From: Bacteroidetes bacterium MED-G13
GTDB taxonomy: Bacteria; Bacteroidota; Bacteroidia; Flavobacteriales; Flavobacteriaceae
NCBI GenBank assembly: GCA_002457735.1
Contig: NTKO01000002.1
Coordinates: 35,433-99,432, forward strand
Length of the DNA: 64,000 bases
Direction of reading: 5' to 3'
Shown piece by piece: positions 24,729-33,513 of this stretch. The translations under genes and the position numbers were made by a program. How positions within the stretch are numbered: the first letter of the stretch is position 1; each line of letters starts with the position of its first letter. The notes under the pieces were generated by a model. That model saw only the letters and a program-made list of their open reading frames with translations, searched no databases and was not told the origin of the DNA.

Positions 24729-26363
24729 TTATTTATACATTTTTTTTAATCTTCTCATAGCTTTTGAATAAAGAACAATAGAATTTGTTTTTCTTAAATT
24801 TTCAATCCAATTATTTTCCACTTTTTTTTGATAATCGGCAATTATTTTACCTCTATTGGTTTCAAAGGAATCGTATTTATCAATATTTTTGATATAGTAT
24901 TCTCTAAGTACAATTGAATCTTTTTCACCAATTGACCAAACTTTTTCTTGCATAATATTAAACATCAGCAGTCCTTCTCTGTACTCTGTTAAAATATTAT
25001 TATATTCACTATTTTCTCTTTCTAAATCTTTCTTGTATTCTTCAAGTAATATATCTCTATAAAATCTTGAAAAAAGGTTATTTGCTACTTGTTCAAAATC
25101 TTTACTTGAAATGAAACTTTGATTTTTTTCAACATACTGAAGAAAATCTTTTTTAAATATAGTTTTCTGATTTATTACAAATAATGGTTCGTGAAATTTG
25201 AGATCATTGTAATTTATCTTCCACTTATTTTTAGTTATTGAGTCGTTTAATAATGGAATAATAAATTTATAATCAATGTTCTCCGTTGATAAATTATATT
25301 TATCATCTAAAAATTGATTAAAAGAATTAGATATATATTCATTTCTTGCACCTCTTCTTATCTTACTTAGAATAGATGGTTTTAATTCGTCAAAACTTTT
25401 AATTTCATTTCTTGATAATAACTTTATGATATGCCAGCCAAACTTGGTTTCAATGGGATTAGAAATGTCTCCAATATTCTTTAAAGAAAATGCAGCGTTT
25501 TCAAAAGGAATTGAGTTTATTTGACCAGATGAAAATTTATTTAGCACACCACCTCTTGCAGCAGACCTTTTATCTTGAGAATATAATTTAGCCATTGATT
25601 CGAAAGATGAACCTTTATTTATTGAATCGAGTATTTTGGTAATTTTTTCTTTTGAGTTTGAGCTTTTTTTATAAATCATGATATGGGCTACTGAAATCTC
25701 TCCCAAAGATTCTCTTTTATCAGTTACTTTTAAGATATGAAAACCAAATTTAGTTTTGAAAGGCCTTGAAACTTTACCAACCTCAGTATTATATGCAATA
25801 TTTTCAAATTCATATATCATTTTGAATGCTGAAAAGTAACCAAGATCTTCAATAATTAACTGTTTATCAGAATTATGTTCCTTATTAAATATTTCAATAT
25901 TTTTTTCCAAAAAGGGTAGTCGTAAATTTGATAATCTGTTGTAAATTTCAGAGGAATCATTGGTTTGATCATTATTTCTGATTAAAATATGTGAAACTTG
26001 AACTTCATTTCTGGTTCTCTCATAGGCCTCTTCTACTAATCTTTCTTGTGACTCGCTATCAGTCAAATAACCCTTTAATAATTGATTTTTATATTTTTTA
26101 TATTCTTTTTGATAATCTTCATTTTTGTCATACCCCAAATCATAAGCTTCTGCTAACTTTAGTTTATAATTAATGAAAAGTTCTAAATAACTCATATAAT
26201 CATTTTCCTTACTATCTTCAACTAAATCAATATTCTTGTTGTAAACTCTATTAAATTCACCTAGTGTGGTTTCAATATCATTTATTTTAAATAAAACTAA
26301 ATCTTTTTCATTTTGTGAATAAAAAATTGAAGTAAATAAAAGAAAAACTAAAAGTCTTTTCAT
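24729..26363 (-). CDS. PpiC-type periplasmic peptidyl-prolyl isomerase with two parvulin domains
   Basis: The 544-residue protein has an N-terminal signal peptide (MKRLLVFLLFTSIFYSQ). Two tandem parvulin (rotamase) domains lie at about residues 95-215 and 220-320. They are marked by VSHILIRNND, KFGFHILKVTDKRE, VAHIMIYKKS, YSQDKRSAARGG and KFGWHIIKLLSR. A long helical C-terminal tail of about 210 residues follows. It probably acts on outer-membrane or secreted protein folding with the two following genes. It lies 14 nt downstream of guaB and may be read through from it. Confidence 0.9.
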   Translation of the reverse strand: MKRLLVFLLFTSIFYSQNEKDLVLFKINDIETTLGEFNRVYNKNIDLVEDSKENDYMSYLELFINYKLKLAEAYDLGYDKNEDYQKEYKKYKNQLLKGYLTDSESQERLVEEAYERTRNEVQVSHILIRNNDQTNDSSEIYNRLSNLRLPFLEKNIEIFNKEHNSDKQLIIEDLGYFSAFKMIYEFENIAYNTEVGKVSRPFKTKFGFHILKVTDKRESLGEISVAHIMIYKKSSNSKEKITKILDSINKGSSFESMAKLYSQDKRSAARGGVLNKFSSGQINSIPFENAAFSLKNIGDISNPIETKFGWHIIKLLSRNEIKSFDELKPSILSKIRRGARNEYISNSFNQFLDDKYNLSTENIDYKFIIPLLNDSITKNKWKINYNDLKFHEPLFVINQKTIFKKDFLQYVEKNQSFISSKDFEQVANNLFSRFYRDILLEEYKKDLERENSEYNNILTEYREGLLMFNIMQEKVWSIGEKDSIVLREYYIKNIDKYDSFETNRGKIIADYQKKVENNWIENLRKTNSIVLYSKAMRRLKKMYK

Positions 26364-26377
26364 AATTAAAGTAATTT

Positions 26378-27847
26378 TTATCTAGAATAATTTGGAGCTT
26401 CTTTTGTTATTTTGACTCCATGTGGATGACTCTCAATTATTCCTGAGTTTGTAATCCTTACAAATTTAGATTTTGTTTGAAGCTGTGAAATATTTTTACA
26501 GCCACAATATCCCATACCGGCTTGAAGTCCACCTATAAATTGGTTAATACTTTCTACCAAATCACCTTTATATGGAACTCTTCCCACAATACCCTCGGGA
26601 ACCAGCTTCTTAATATCATTTTGAAGGTCTTGAAAATACCTATCTTTACTACCCTTTTTCATAGCTTCAATTGAGCCCATTCCTCTGTAGGATTTAAATT
26701 TTCTACCTTCATAAATTATTGTTTCACCGGGTGATTCTTTTGTGCCTGCAAGCATTGAACCTAACATAACGCAAGATGCACCTGCAGCAATAGCTTTAAC
26801 TATGTCTCCTGTATATTTAACCCCTCCATCAGCTATTACTGGAATTTTATTTTTTACTGCGCTGCAAACATCCATTATAGCTGATAATTGTGGCACTCCT
26901 ACTCCAGCAACAACTCTTGTTGTACAAATTGAACCAGGACCAATTCCTACTTTTATTCCATCTGCTCCGTTTTTTATTAAAAAACTAGCTGCTGCTGCAG
27001 TTGCTACATTACCTACAACAATATCTGTTTCGGGATATATTTTTTTTAATTCTTTTAAAAGATCAACAACTCTTTTTGTATGACCGTGAGCTGTATCAAT
27101 TACAATTGCATCAACACCTGAGCTAATTAATGCTTTAGCTCTCTCTGTTGAGTTTGAAGTTACACCAATTGCAGCAGCAACCATTAGCCTGCCATACTTA
27201 TCTTTGTTGGCAATTGGCTTTAGCTTTAGCTTTGTAATATCACTAAAGGTAATTAAACCAACTAATTTATTCGTTTTTGTTACAACAGGTAATTTCTCAA
27301 TTTTATTCTCTTGGAGAATGATTTCTGCTTCTTGAAGTGATGTTCCTTGACCAACAGTGATTAATTTTTTTTGGGTCATGACTTCTGTTATTTTTCTGTC
27401 GTATCTTTTTTCAAATCTTAAATCTCTGTTCGTTACAATACCATTTAAGTACCCGTCAGAATCAATGATAGGAATACCCCCAATTCTATTTTCTTTCATG
27501 CTTTTTTTTGCATCTTCGACTGTCGAGGTAAGAGGAAGAGTGACAGGATCTATTATCATACCACTTTCAGCACGTTTTACTCTTCTAATTTTTTCAGCTT
27601 GCTTTTTAATGGACATATTCTTATGAATAACTCCAATTCCACCCTCCTGAGCGATTGAAATCGCCATTCTACTTTCGGTTACGGTATCCATTGCTGCTGA
27701 AATAATTGGAATATTCAAAGGGATATTTCGTGAAAACATTGATTTTATGTTTGCCTCATGTGGAATTATCTCAGAATAATCAGGAATCAGTAAAACATCA
27801 TCATATGTTAATGATTCAGAAAGTATTTTTTTTGAAGTTTTACTCAT
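26378..27847 (-). CDS. guaB: Inosine-5'-monophosphate dehydrogenase
   Basis: GuaB oxidises IMP to XMP with NAD+, the committed step to GMP. The 489-residue protein has the TIM-barrel catalytic domain interrupted by a Bateman module of two CBS domains at about 95-205 ([17 protein letters not shown] and [11 protein letters not shown]). The catalytic cysteine lies in [17 protein letters not shown], with phosphate-binding [15 protein letters not shown] and the flap [17 protein letters not shown] 27847 follows a possible -7 element (TATATTTG, minus strand, 27871-27878). No purine riboswitch-like structure is evident in the short leader. Confidence 0.97.
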   Translation of the reverse strand: MSKTSKKILSESLTYDDVLLIPDYSEIIPHEANIKSMFSRNIPLNIPIISAAMDTVTESRMAISIAQEGGIGVIHKNMSIKKQAEKIRRVKRAESGMIIDPVTLPLTSTVEDAKKSMKENRIGGIPIIDSDGYLNGIVTNRDLRFEKRYDRKITEVMTQKKLITVGQGTSLQEAEIILQENKIEKLPVVTKTNKLVGLITFSDITKLKLKPIANKDKYGRLMVAAAIGVTSNSTERAKALISSGVDAIVIDTAHGHTKRVVDLLKELKKIYPETDIVVGNVATAAAASFLIKNGADGIKVGIGPGSICTTRVVAGVGVPQLSAIMDVCSAVKNKIPVIADGGVKYTGDIVKAIAAGASCVMLGSMLAGTKESPGETIIYEGRKFKSYRGMGSIEAMKKGSKDRYFQDLQNDIKKLVPEGIVGRVPYKGDLVESINQFIGGLQAGMGYCGCKNISQLQTKSKFVRITNSGIIESHPHGVKITKEAPNYSR

Positions 27848-27935
27848 GCAACTATGAAATTAATTGCATGCAAATATAAGATTTAATAGTAAACTTTTAC
27901 ATTTAATAGATATAAATTATCGCAAATAAATATTA

Positions 27936-28559
27936 TCAAACAAATAATATTAATAGTGCGATTAAAAATAGAATAACTGGACTTAAGTAACTTTTTATTG
28001 AAGTAAAGAGGTAATTTGATTCTAAATACATAGAAATATACTTTGATATAAAAATTATTATTGAAAAAACAACAAATGTTGAAATAATAAAAATTAAGCC
28101 CAGAATTAGTATTTGTAAATTAAAACTTATCTCGTTTGAAAAGATGAAATTCGGAAAAAAAATACTAAAGAATAAAAATACCTTGGGGTTTAAAACATTC
28201 ATTAAAAAACCAGTTTTATAAAAATTTATTTTTTGATTTTTTTTTAAACCTTCCTTGTTGTCAATATTTTTGAATAGTAGTTTGATTGAAAGAAAAATCA
28301 AGTAGACAAATCCAATAATTTTAATAAAATCTAAAACTAAGGGTACTTTATCAATTATTAAGTTTAAGCCAATAATCAACGCGAATGTATGAACTAAGCA
28401 TCCAGAAATCAAACCAAATAAAAATAAAAAGCAATGTTTTTTCTTTTCGTTTAGACTTAATGAAAATAAAAATAAATTATCAGGACCTGGAGAAAAGGCC
28501 AAGGCAATACATGAAATAAAAAAAGACACTAATTTGAAATCTGTAACTATTAAATCCAA
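27936..28559 (-). CDS. LysE/RhtB-family amino-acid exporter
   Basis: The 207-residue inner-membrane protein has about six transmembrane helices and the LysE-family N-terminal signature AFSPGPDNLFLFSLSL at about residues 22-37, followed by LFGLISGCLVHTF. A second family motif, FLMNVLNPKVFLFF, is at about residues 118-131. Substrate within the amino-acid/metabolite range cannot be predicted. The start is TTG at 28559, since a stop lies six codons upstream with no ATG between. It follows pyrD by 4 nt and is probably cotranscribed with it. Confidence 0.88.
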   Translation of the reverse strand: MDLIVTDFKLVSFFISCIALAFSPGPDNLFLFSLSLNEKKKHCFLFLFGLISGCLVHTFALIIGLNLIIDKVPLVLDFIKIIGFVYLIFLSIKLLFKNIDNKEGLKKNQKINFYKTGFLMNVLNPKVFLFFSIFFPNFIFSNEISFNLQILILGLIFIISTFVVFSIIIFISKYISMYLESNYLFTSIKSYLSPVILFLIALLILFV

Positions 28560-28563
28560 AAAC

Positions 28564-29583
28564 TCAAATTTCTTTTAGTAGTTTCTTCTTAATTTTTTTT
28601 GCAATTACTGGGCCTTCATAAATAATTCCAGTATATAGTTGAACTAAATGAGCACCACATTTTATTTTTTCAATAGCATCTTTAGCACTCAATATTCCGC
28701 CGACACCAATTATTGGTAACTTACCCTCTGTTTTTTTTGAAATGTAAGAGATTATTTGATTACTTTTCTTTTGTAATGGAGCACCACTTAGACCACCTGA
28801 TTCGTTTTTACTTTTAGAATCTAGTTTTGGGAAGTTTACAGTTGTGTTTGTAGCAACTATACCATCAATTTTGCAACCTTCAATTATCTGTAATAATTCA
28901 TCGATTTTATTTTTTTCAAGATCAGGTGAAATTTTTATAAGAATAGGCTTGTATTTATTTCTTTTTGATCTCTCAATATTTAAATCTTTGAATAAATCCT
29001 TTAAAAAATTTGGAGTTTGTAATTTACGAAGTCCTGGTGTATTTGGGGAACTAACATTTATTACAAAATAATCGATGAAATCATAAAGTTTTTTAAAACA
29101 TTTTAGATAATCTGATTTCGCTTTTGAATTAGGCGTTGATTTATTTTTACCAATATTTCCTCCAATTATTACATCGTAATTATCTTTTAGTCTTGGTAAA
29201 ATTTTTTCTAGACCTTCATTATTAAACCCCATTCGATTAATTATTGCATTATCCTTTTCTAGTCTAAATAATCTTTTTTTTGAGTTACCAATTTGAGGTT
29301 CTGGTGTTATGGTTCCTACTTCAACAAAACCAAAACCAAAACTGCTAAATTCTTTAATATGTGCCGCATTCTTATCTAATCCCGCAGCTACGCCAACTGG
29401 GTTTTTAAAATTTAATCCGAATAATTGTTTTTCAAGTTTCTGGTTTTCAAAAGATAAAAGAAAAGAAACTATAAACTTTGTTAAGGGGAATTTATAAGAT
29501 ATTTTTAAAACGGTAAATGTAAAATTATGAACACTTTCTGGGTCAAACAGAAATAAAAATGGTGATACTATCCTTTTATACAT
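28564..29583 (-). CDS. pyrD: Dihydroorotate dehydrogenase (quinone), class 2
   Basis: PyrD oxidises dihydroorotate to orotate in pyrimidine synthesis, passing electrons to quinone at the inner membrane. The 339-residue protein has the class 2 N-terminal membrane-associating helices (MYKRIVSPFLFLFDPESVHNF split at the first 40 residues). FMN-barrel motifs are GVAAGLDKNAAH, the catalytic serine in NVSSPNTPGLRKLQ, VATNTT, GGLSGAPL and IIGVGGILSAKDA. It lies 13 nt after yajC. The neighbourhood nusB-DUF1573-yajC is common in the phylum; pyrD-lysE next in line is also frequent in flavobacteria as far as I recall. Confidence 0.96.
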   Translation of the reverse strand: MYKRIVSPFLFLFDPESVHNFTFTVLKISYKFPLTKFIVSFLLSFENQKLEKQLFGLNFKNPVGVAAGLDKNAAHIKEFSSFGFGFVEVGTITPEPQIGNSKKRLFRLEKDNAIINRMGFNNEGLEKILPRLKDNYDVIIGGNIGKNKSTPNSKAKSDYLKCFKKLYDFIDYFVINVSSPNTPGLRKLQTPNFLKDLFKDLNIERSKRNKYKPILIKISPDLEKNKIDELLQIIEGCKIDGIVATNTTVNFPKLDSKSKNESGGLSGAPLQKKSNQIISYISKKTEGKLPIIGVGGILSAKDAIEKIKCGAHLVQLYTGIIYEGPVIAKKIKKKLLKEI

Positions 29584-29596
29584 GAATATACCAAAT

Positions 29597-29872
29597 CTAT
29601 TTATTTATTTTATTTGATGCATCCATAGAAATCATAGTACTATTAAACTTTAACTTTCCAGCAGTAGTTTCAATCATACAAGTCCCTTCCTTTACATTAA
29701 CATCATTGACTCTTCCATGCATTCCGCTTTTCATAACTACTCTATCCCCTCTTTTTAAATCTGAAATGAACTTTCTTTCACGCTTAGCCTTTCGCATTTG
29801 AGGTGCAATCATAAAAAAATATATGACAAGAATCATTAATATAAAAGGTGTGGCTTGTAGGGTTCCTTCCAT
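29597..29872 (-). CDS. yajC: Preprotein translocase subunit YajC
   Basis: The 91-residue protein has one N-terminal membrane helix (TPFILMILVIYFFMIAP) followed by the YajC signature QMRKAKRERKFISDLKRGDRVVMKSGMHG, here cut into shorter recognisable parts (RGDRVV, SGMHGRV). YajC accompanies SecDF in the holotranslocon and aids Sec-dependent export. It starts 2 nt after the DUF1573 lipoprotein gene and precedes pyrD. Confidence 0.94.
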   Translation of the reverse strand: MEGTLQATPFILMILVIYFFMIAPQMRKAKRERKFISDLKRGDRVVMKSGMHGRVNDVNVKEGTCMIETTAGKLKFNSTMISMDASNKINK

Positions 29873-29874
29873 AA

Positions 29875-30348
29875 TTATCTATTTACCGGGCCGGGTGCCA
29901 TAGGCACGCCAGGCTTATTAATAAATGCAGTAATTCTAACTGATTCATTTCCTGATTGAGTATTAGACTTAATCGTAACTGTTTTGGATGTTTTATTAGC
30001 ACCTTTACCATTAAATTTTACAGTGAATTTTGATGATTCTCCTGCAAGTAGAGGTGCTCTACTCCAGTCTTGTGGCACGGTGCATCCACATGTAGATTTG
30101 ATTTCACTAACCACCAATGGAGCGTCACCTGTGTTGGTGTAAGAAAATATAGTTTCTACAGGTGTACCATCATCAATAGTTCCAAAATCGTGTACTTTTT
30201 TATCAAAAGTCATAATAGGATACTTTGAGGGAGAATTATCTCTAGATGAAGCTTCGACTACATTTTCAGACTTAACTTTTGAGAACGGATCATCACCACA
30301 GCTAAAAAATAAAGAAAAAGCAAGTGTAATAAATAATATATTTTTCAT
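29875..30348 (-). CDS. DUF1573 lipoprotein
   Basis: The 157-residue protein starts at ATG 30348 with the lipoprotein signal MKNILFITLAFSLFFSC; a TTG six codons upstream is less likely. The body is one ASPM/SPD-2/Hydin-like Ig fold of the DUF1573 family, with VHDFGTIDDGTPVETIFSYTN-type strands and the hallmark STCGCTVPQDW. It ends with a short proline-rich tail. Such proteins are abundant in Bacteroidota envelopes and their role is not established. It lies between nusB and yajC, a conserved placement in the phylum. Confidence 0.9.
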   Translation of the reverse strand: MKNILFITLAFSLFFSCGDDPFSKVKSENVVEASSRDNSPSKYPIMTFDKKVHDFGTIDDGTPVETIFSYTNTGDAPLVVSEIKSTCGCTVPQDWSRAPLLAGESSKFTVKFNGKGANKTSKTVTIKSNTQSGNESVRITAFINKPGVPMAPGPVNR

Positions 30349-30399
30349 GTTAAAAATTTTTTTCAAAATTAACTAAAAAATTCATTGTCTCAAACCTAA

Positions 30400-31329
30400 T
30401 TATTCTTTAGTTAGTTTTTTATTTTTTTTTAAATCTTTGCAAATCTTATCCAAAACACCATTTATAAAAAAACTACTCTTGTCTGAGGAATAATCTTTTG
30501 CAATTTCGATATACTCGTTTAGACTAACTTTCATTGGAATTGAATCGATATTTACAATTTCAGAAATTGCAAGGCTAATCAAAACCAAGTCAATTTTTGC
30601 AACTCTTTCTACATCCCAATTTTTCAAATATTTATTAATTAAGGATAAATTTGATTTGTGATTAAATAAAGCAGATTCAAATAAAAATTTAGCAAAATTC
30701 TCATCACTTTTTGATGAAAATAACCCCAAAGTTAATAACTTTTCAAAACCATCATTTTTTGAACTTTTTATGAATCTTAAAATTAATGTATTAACAAATG
30801 GAAAATCATCTGACCAAAAAATATTAGAATCCTGTACGAAATCATAAAAAATATCATTTTTAATTATAATTTCAGAAAAAATACTACTCACAAACTTTTT
30901 ATCAATTTCAAATGAGCTTTTTTCTATTAAAATATATTTATCATAAACACCACTATTAATAATTTCTTTGTATAGGTTGTCAATTAATTTAAAATTAATA
31001 TCCCAATTAACGATATTTTTATTTGCTATCTGCTCAAAGATTATTGGATCATTTAACCAATTCTTAATCAATAAATTTTGAGAAAAGTTTTTACTTAAAT
31101 ATTTTTTGTTTTGAATTCCCGAAATACTCCTTTTTGAAATATTTAGTTGTTTTTGGGATTTATTTTGTAATTCAATTATTAGAGAAACTAGCATTATAAA
31201 TAATGAATTTACTGAACTAAAGCAATCATTAAAGTATTTCTTATGTACTTTTGTGTCTTCATTTTCAGTAAATTGAAAACTATACAAATACTGCATCACT
31301 TTAAGCCTAATGTGTCTTCTGTTTATCAT
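30400..31329 (-). CDS. nusB: Transcription antitermination protein NusB (long Bacteroidota form)
   Basis: NusB binds boxA RNA with NusE and supports rRNA antitermination. The protein has 309 residues, more than twice the E. coli length. The NusB fold is the C-terminal third (about 205-303: FESALFNHKSNLSLINKYLKNWDVERVAKIDLVLISLAISEI in outline, then IPMKVSLNEYIEIAKDYSSDKSS and FINGVLDKI). The N-terminal 200 residues form a helical extension typical of this phylum, beginning INRRHIRLKVMQYLYSF. It is divergent from an ABC exporter across 51 nt containing a 16-bp palindrome. Confidence 0.9.
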   Translation of the reverse strand: MINRRHIRLKVMQYLYSFQFTENEDTKVHKKYFNDCFSSVNSLFIMLVSLIIELQNKSQKQLNISKRSISGIQNKKYLSKNFSQNLLIKNWLNDPIIFEQIANKNIVNWDINFKLIDNLYKEIINSGVYDKYILIEKSSFEIDKKFVSSIFSEIIIKNDIFYDFVQDSNIFWSDDFPFVNTLILRFIKSSKNDGFEKLLTLGLFSSKSDENFAKFLFESALFNHKSNLSLINKYLKNWDVERVAKIDLVLISLAISEIVNIDSIPMKVSLNEYIEIAKDYSSDKSSFFINGVLDKICKDLKKNKKLTKE

Positions 31330-31337
31330 TTACAAGA

Positions 31338-31353
31338 ACATTTGCGCAAATGT
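31338..31353. promoter_or_regulatory. 16-bp perfect palindrome between divergent nusB and ABC exporter genes
   Basis: ACATTTGCGCAAATGT is a perfect palindrome with 8-bp arms in a 51-nt divergent spacer. It overlaps a -7-like TACATTTG on the minus strand (31347-31354) that could drive nusB. Its GC-containing centre stands out in this AT-rich DNA. It could be an operator or simply two overlapping promoter-like elements. Confidence 0.4.
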
Positions 31354-31380
31354 AATATAGTATTTATAAAAACTACTTAA

Positions 31381-33135
31381 TTGAAAGAATTAAAATATTT
31401 AAATAAATATCTACTCAAGTACAAAAAAAGACTTTTGTTAGGGTTTTTTATTGTAATTGTAGCAAGAATATTACTGCTATTTACGCCTGGCCTTATAAGA
31501 AATTCTGTAAATGTTGTGGAACTATATTTAAATGGGGAGATTGATTCTGTGAGTGACGTACAAATTGAGTTAGTAAAAAATATTTTTTTAATACTCCTAG
31601 CTTCCATTTCTGCTGGTATTTTTACTTTTTTAACGAGACAAACATTAATTAATGTTTCGAGGTTTGTAGAATTTGATTTGAAAAATGAAATTTTTGTTCA
31701 GTATCAAAATCTTTCAATGAATTTTTACAAAAAAAATAGAACCGGTGATTTAATGAATAGGATCAGTGAAGACGTTTCTAAAGTAAGAATGTATGTTGGA
31801 CCTGCCATAATGTATTCAATTAACACATTTACTTTAATAGCAATAACTCTCTTTTATATGTTTAGACAATCACCTGAGTTAACTTTTTACACGGTATGTC
31901 CGTTGCCAATTCTTTCATTTGCAATATTTAAAATTAGCAGAAAAATTAATTTGAAGAGTAAAGTCGTTCAAGAATCTATCTCCAAATTATCATCTTTTTC
32001 ACAAGAAATATTTTCTGCAATTAAAATAATCAAATCATATGCAATTCAGGAAACAACTAAAAAAAAGTTTAATAAAATATCAAAATTAAATAAGGTTAAT
32101 CAAATTGAGCTTGTCAGAATTCAAGCCATGTTTTTTCCCCTGATGATTTTTTTGATTGGAATTAGTAATTTATTTGTAATCTATATTGGTGGAAGCAAAT
32201 ACTTAGATGGAAGCATCGAACAGCTTGGGATAATTGCTGAATTTATTATATATGTAAACATGTTGACATGGCCCGTTGCATCATTAGGGTGGATTAGCTC
32301 TGTTGTACAGCAAGCAGAAGCTTCACAAAAAAGAATTAACGAATTTTTAAAGCAAAAAAATGATATAATACAGCATGGTAAAATTTCAAAAAATATTTCT
32401 GGAAAAATCAAAGTTGAAAATTTGTCATTTAAATATGCTGACTCTGGAATAAAAGCACTAAAAAAAATTAATTTTTGTCTAAAGGCTGGTAAGTCTTTGG
32501 GAATTATTGGATCTACTGGATCTGGTAAAACTTCATTGATTAATATCATGTTAAGAACATTAGATTTTGATAATGGCAAAATTTTAATTGATGATATAAG
32601 TATTAAAAAATTTGATATCCAAAAATTGAGAGCACAAATAGGAATCGTAAATCAAGACTCTTTCTTATTTTCAGATTCAATTTCTAATAATATTCGTTTT
32701 GGATCAAAAAAAACAGATATAAAAAGCATTATTAGGGTTTCGAAAATATGTAGTATTCATGATGAAATAATAAATTTCAATAACCAATATAACACACTAT
32801 TAGGAGAAAGAGGAGTTAATTTAAGTGGAGGTCAAAAACAAAGATTATGTATTGCAAGAGCTCTTGTAAAAAATCCAAAAATATTAATCCTCGATGATTG
32901 TTTATCAGCATTAGACAATAAAACAGAAAATGAGATTTTAAAGAAAATTAAAAAAAATTATAAAAATTCAAGTAAAATTATTGTCAGCCATAGATTAAGC
33001 AGCATTCAAGACTGTGATAATATAATTGTTATGAATAATGGAGAAATAATCCAGATTGGTAAACATAATGATCTTATTAATACTGATGGTTATTACAAAA
33101 ATCTCTTTCTTGATCAGTCAAACAATAAAGATTAA
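31381..33135 (+). CDS. ABC exporter (MsbA/multidrug-type half transporter)
   Basis: The 584-residue protein is a half-size exporter. An N-terminal six-helix membrane domain (about 1-320) contains the intracellular-loop motif NFYKKNRTGDLMNRISEDV. The C-terminal ATPase (about 340-580) has Walker A GSTGSGKTSL, Q-loop VNQDSFLFSD, signature LSGGQKQR, Walker B ILILDDCLSALD and the switch histidine in IIVSHRLSS. The catalytic position after Walker B is D instead of the usual E (LILDDC), a known variation in one half of asymmetric exporters. The start is TTG at 31381, because TAA lies immediately upstream. It follows the conserved arrangement opposite nusB. The substrate is unknown; lipids are plausible. 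Confidence 0.9.
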   Translation: MKELKYLNKYLLKYKKRLLLGFFIVIVARILLLFTPGLIRNSVNVVELYLNGEIDSVSDVQIELVKNIFLILLASISAGIFTFLTRQTLINVSRFVEFDLKNEIFVQYQNLSMNFYKKNRTGDLMNRISEDVSKVRMYVGPAIMYSINTFTLIAITLFYMFRQSPELTFYTVCPLPILSFAIFKISRKINLKSKVVQESISKLSSFSQEIFSAIKIIKSYAIQETTKKKFNKISKLNKVNQIELVRIQAMFFPLMIFLIGISNLFVIYIGGSKYLDGSIEQLGIIAEFIIYVNMLTWPVASLGWISSVVQQAEASQKRINEFLKQKNDIIQHGKISKNISGKIKVENLSFKYADSGIKALKKINFCLKAGKSLGIIGSTGSGKTSLINIMLRTLDFDNGKILIDDISIKKFDIQKLRAQIGIVNQDSFLFSDSISNNIRFGSKKTDIKSIIRVSKICSIHDEIINFNNQYNTLLGERGVNLSGGQKQRLCIARALVKNPKILILDDCLSALDNKTENEILKKIKKNYKNSSKIIVSHRLSSIQDCDNIIVMNNGEIIQIGKHNDLINTDGYYKNLFLDQSNNKD

Positions 33136-33189
33136 AAAATCACTTAATTTATTTTTTTTACATTTACAACAATAAAATTTAATAATTAT

Positions 33190-33513
33190 ATGATGGAGAG
33201 AGATGAGATTTATTCAAAAGCACTTAGAGCTGGAAGAAGAACTTATTTTTTTGATGTAAGATCAACAAAGGCAGGAGACTATTATCTTACTGTCACCGAG
33301 AGTAAAAAATTCACTGAGGAGGATGGCACATTTTATTTTAAAAAGCATAAAATATACCTCTACAAAGAAGATTTTAATGAATTTAAGAATATTCTTGATG
33401 AGATGACTGATTATATCATTTCAGAAAAAGGTGAAGAAGTTATAAGTGAAAAACATCAAAAGGATTTCAAAAAAGATGATGAAAATGTTGAGGATGAAAT
33501 TAAAGAAGATTAG
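33190..33513 (+). CDS. DUF3276 / PUR-family nucleic-acid-binding protein
   Basis: The 107-residue protein matches the small DUF3276 family found across Bacteroidota: ALRAGRRTYFFDVRSTKAGDYYL, then LTVTESKK and KHKIYLYKEDF. The fold resembles the PUR (purine-rich element binding) repeat, and bacterial members bind nucleic acid. The C-terminal tail is highly charged (lysine/glutamate/aspartate rich). Two adjacent ATG codons (33190, 33193) are both possible. Its end overlaps the start of the carboxypeptidase gene by 20 nt. Confidence 0.88.
   Translation: MMERDEIYSKALRAGRRTYFFDVRSTKAGDYYLTVTESKKFTEEDGTFYFKKHKIYLYKEDFNEFKNILDEMTDYIISEKGEEVISEKHQKDFKKDDENVEDEIKED

Noticed and set aside
26742-27083. 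113-codon plus-strand frame opposite guaB
   Set aside because: It is antisense to the conserved IMP dehydrogenase active-site region and has no recognisable protein features.
32181-32579. 132-codon minus-strand frame opposite the ABC exporter
   Set aside because: It overlaps the Walker A region of a clear ATPase and is not itself protein-like.
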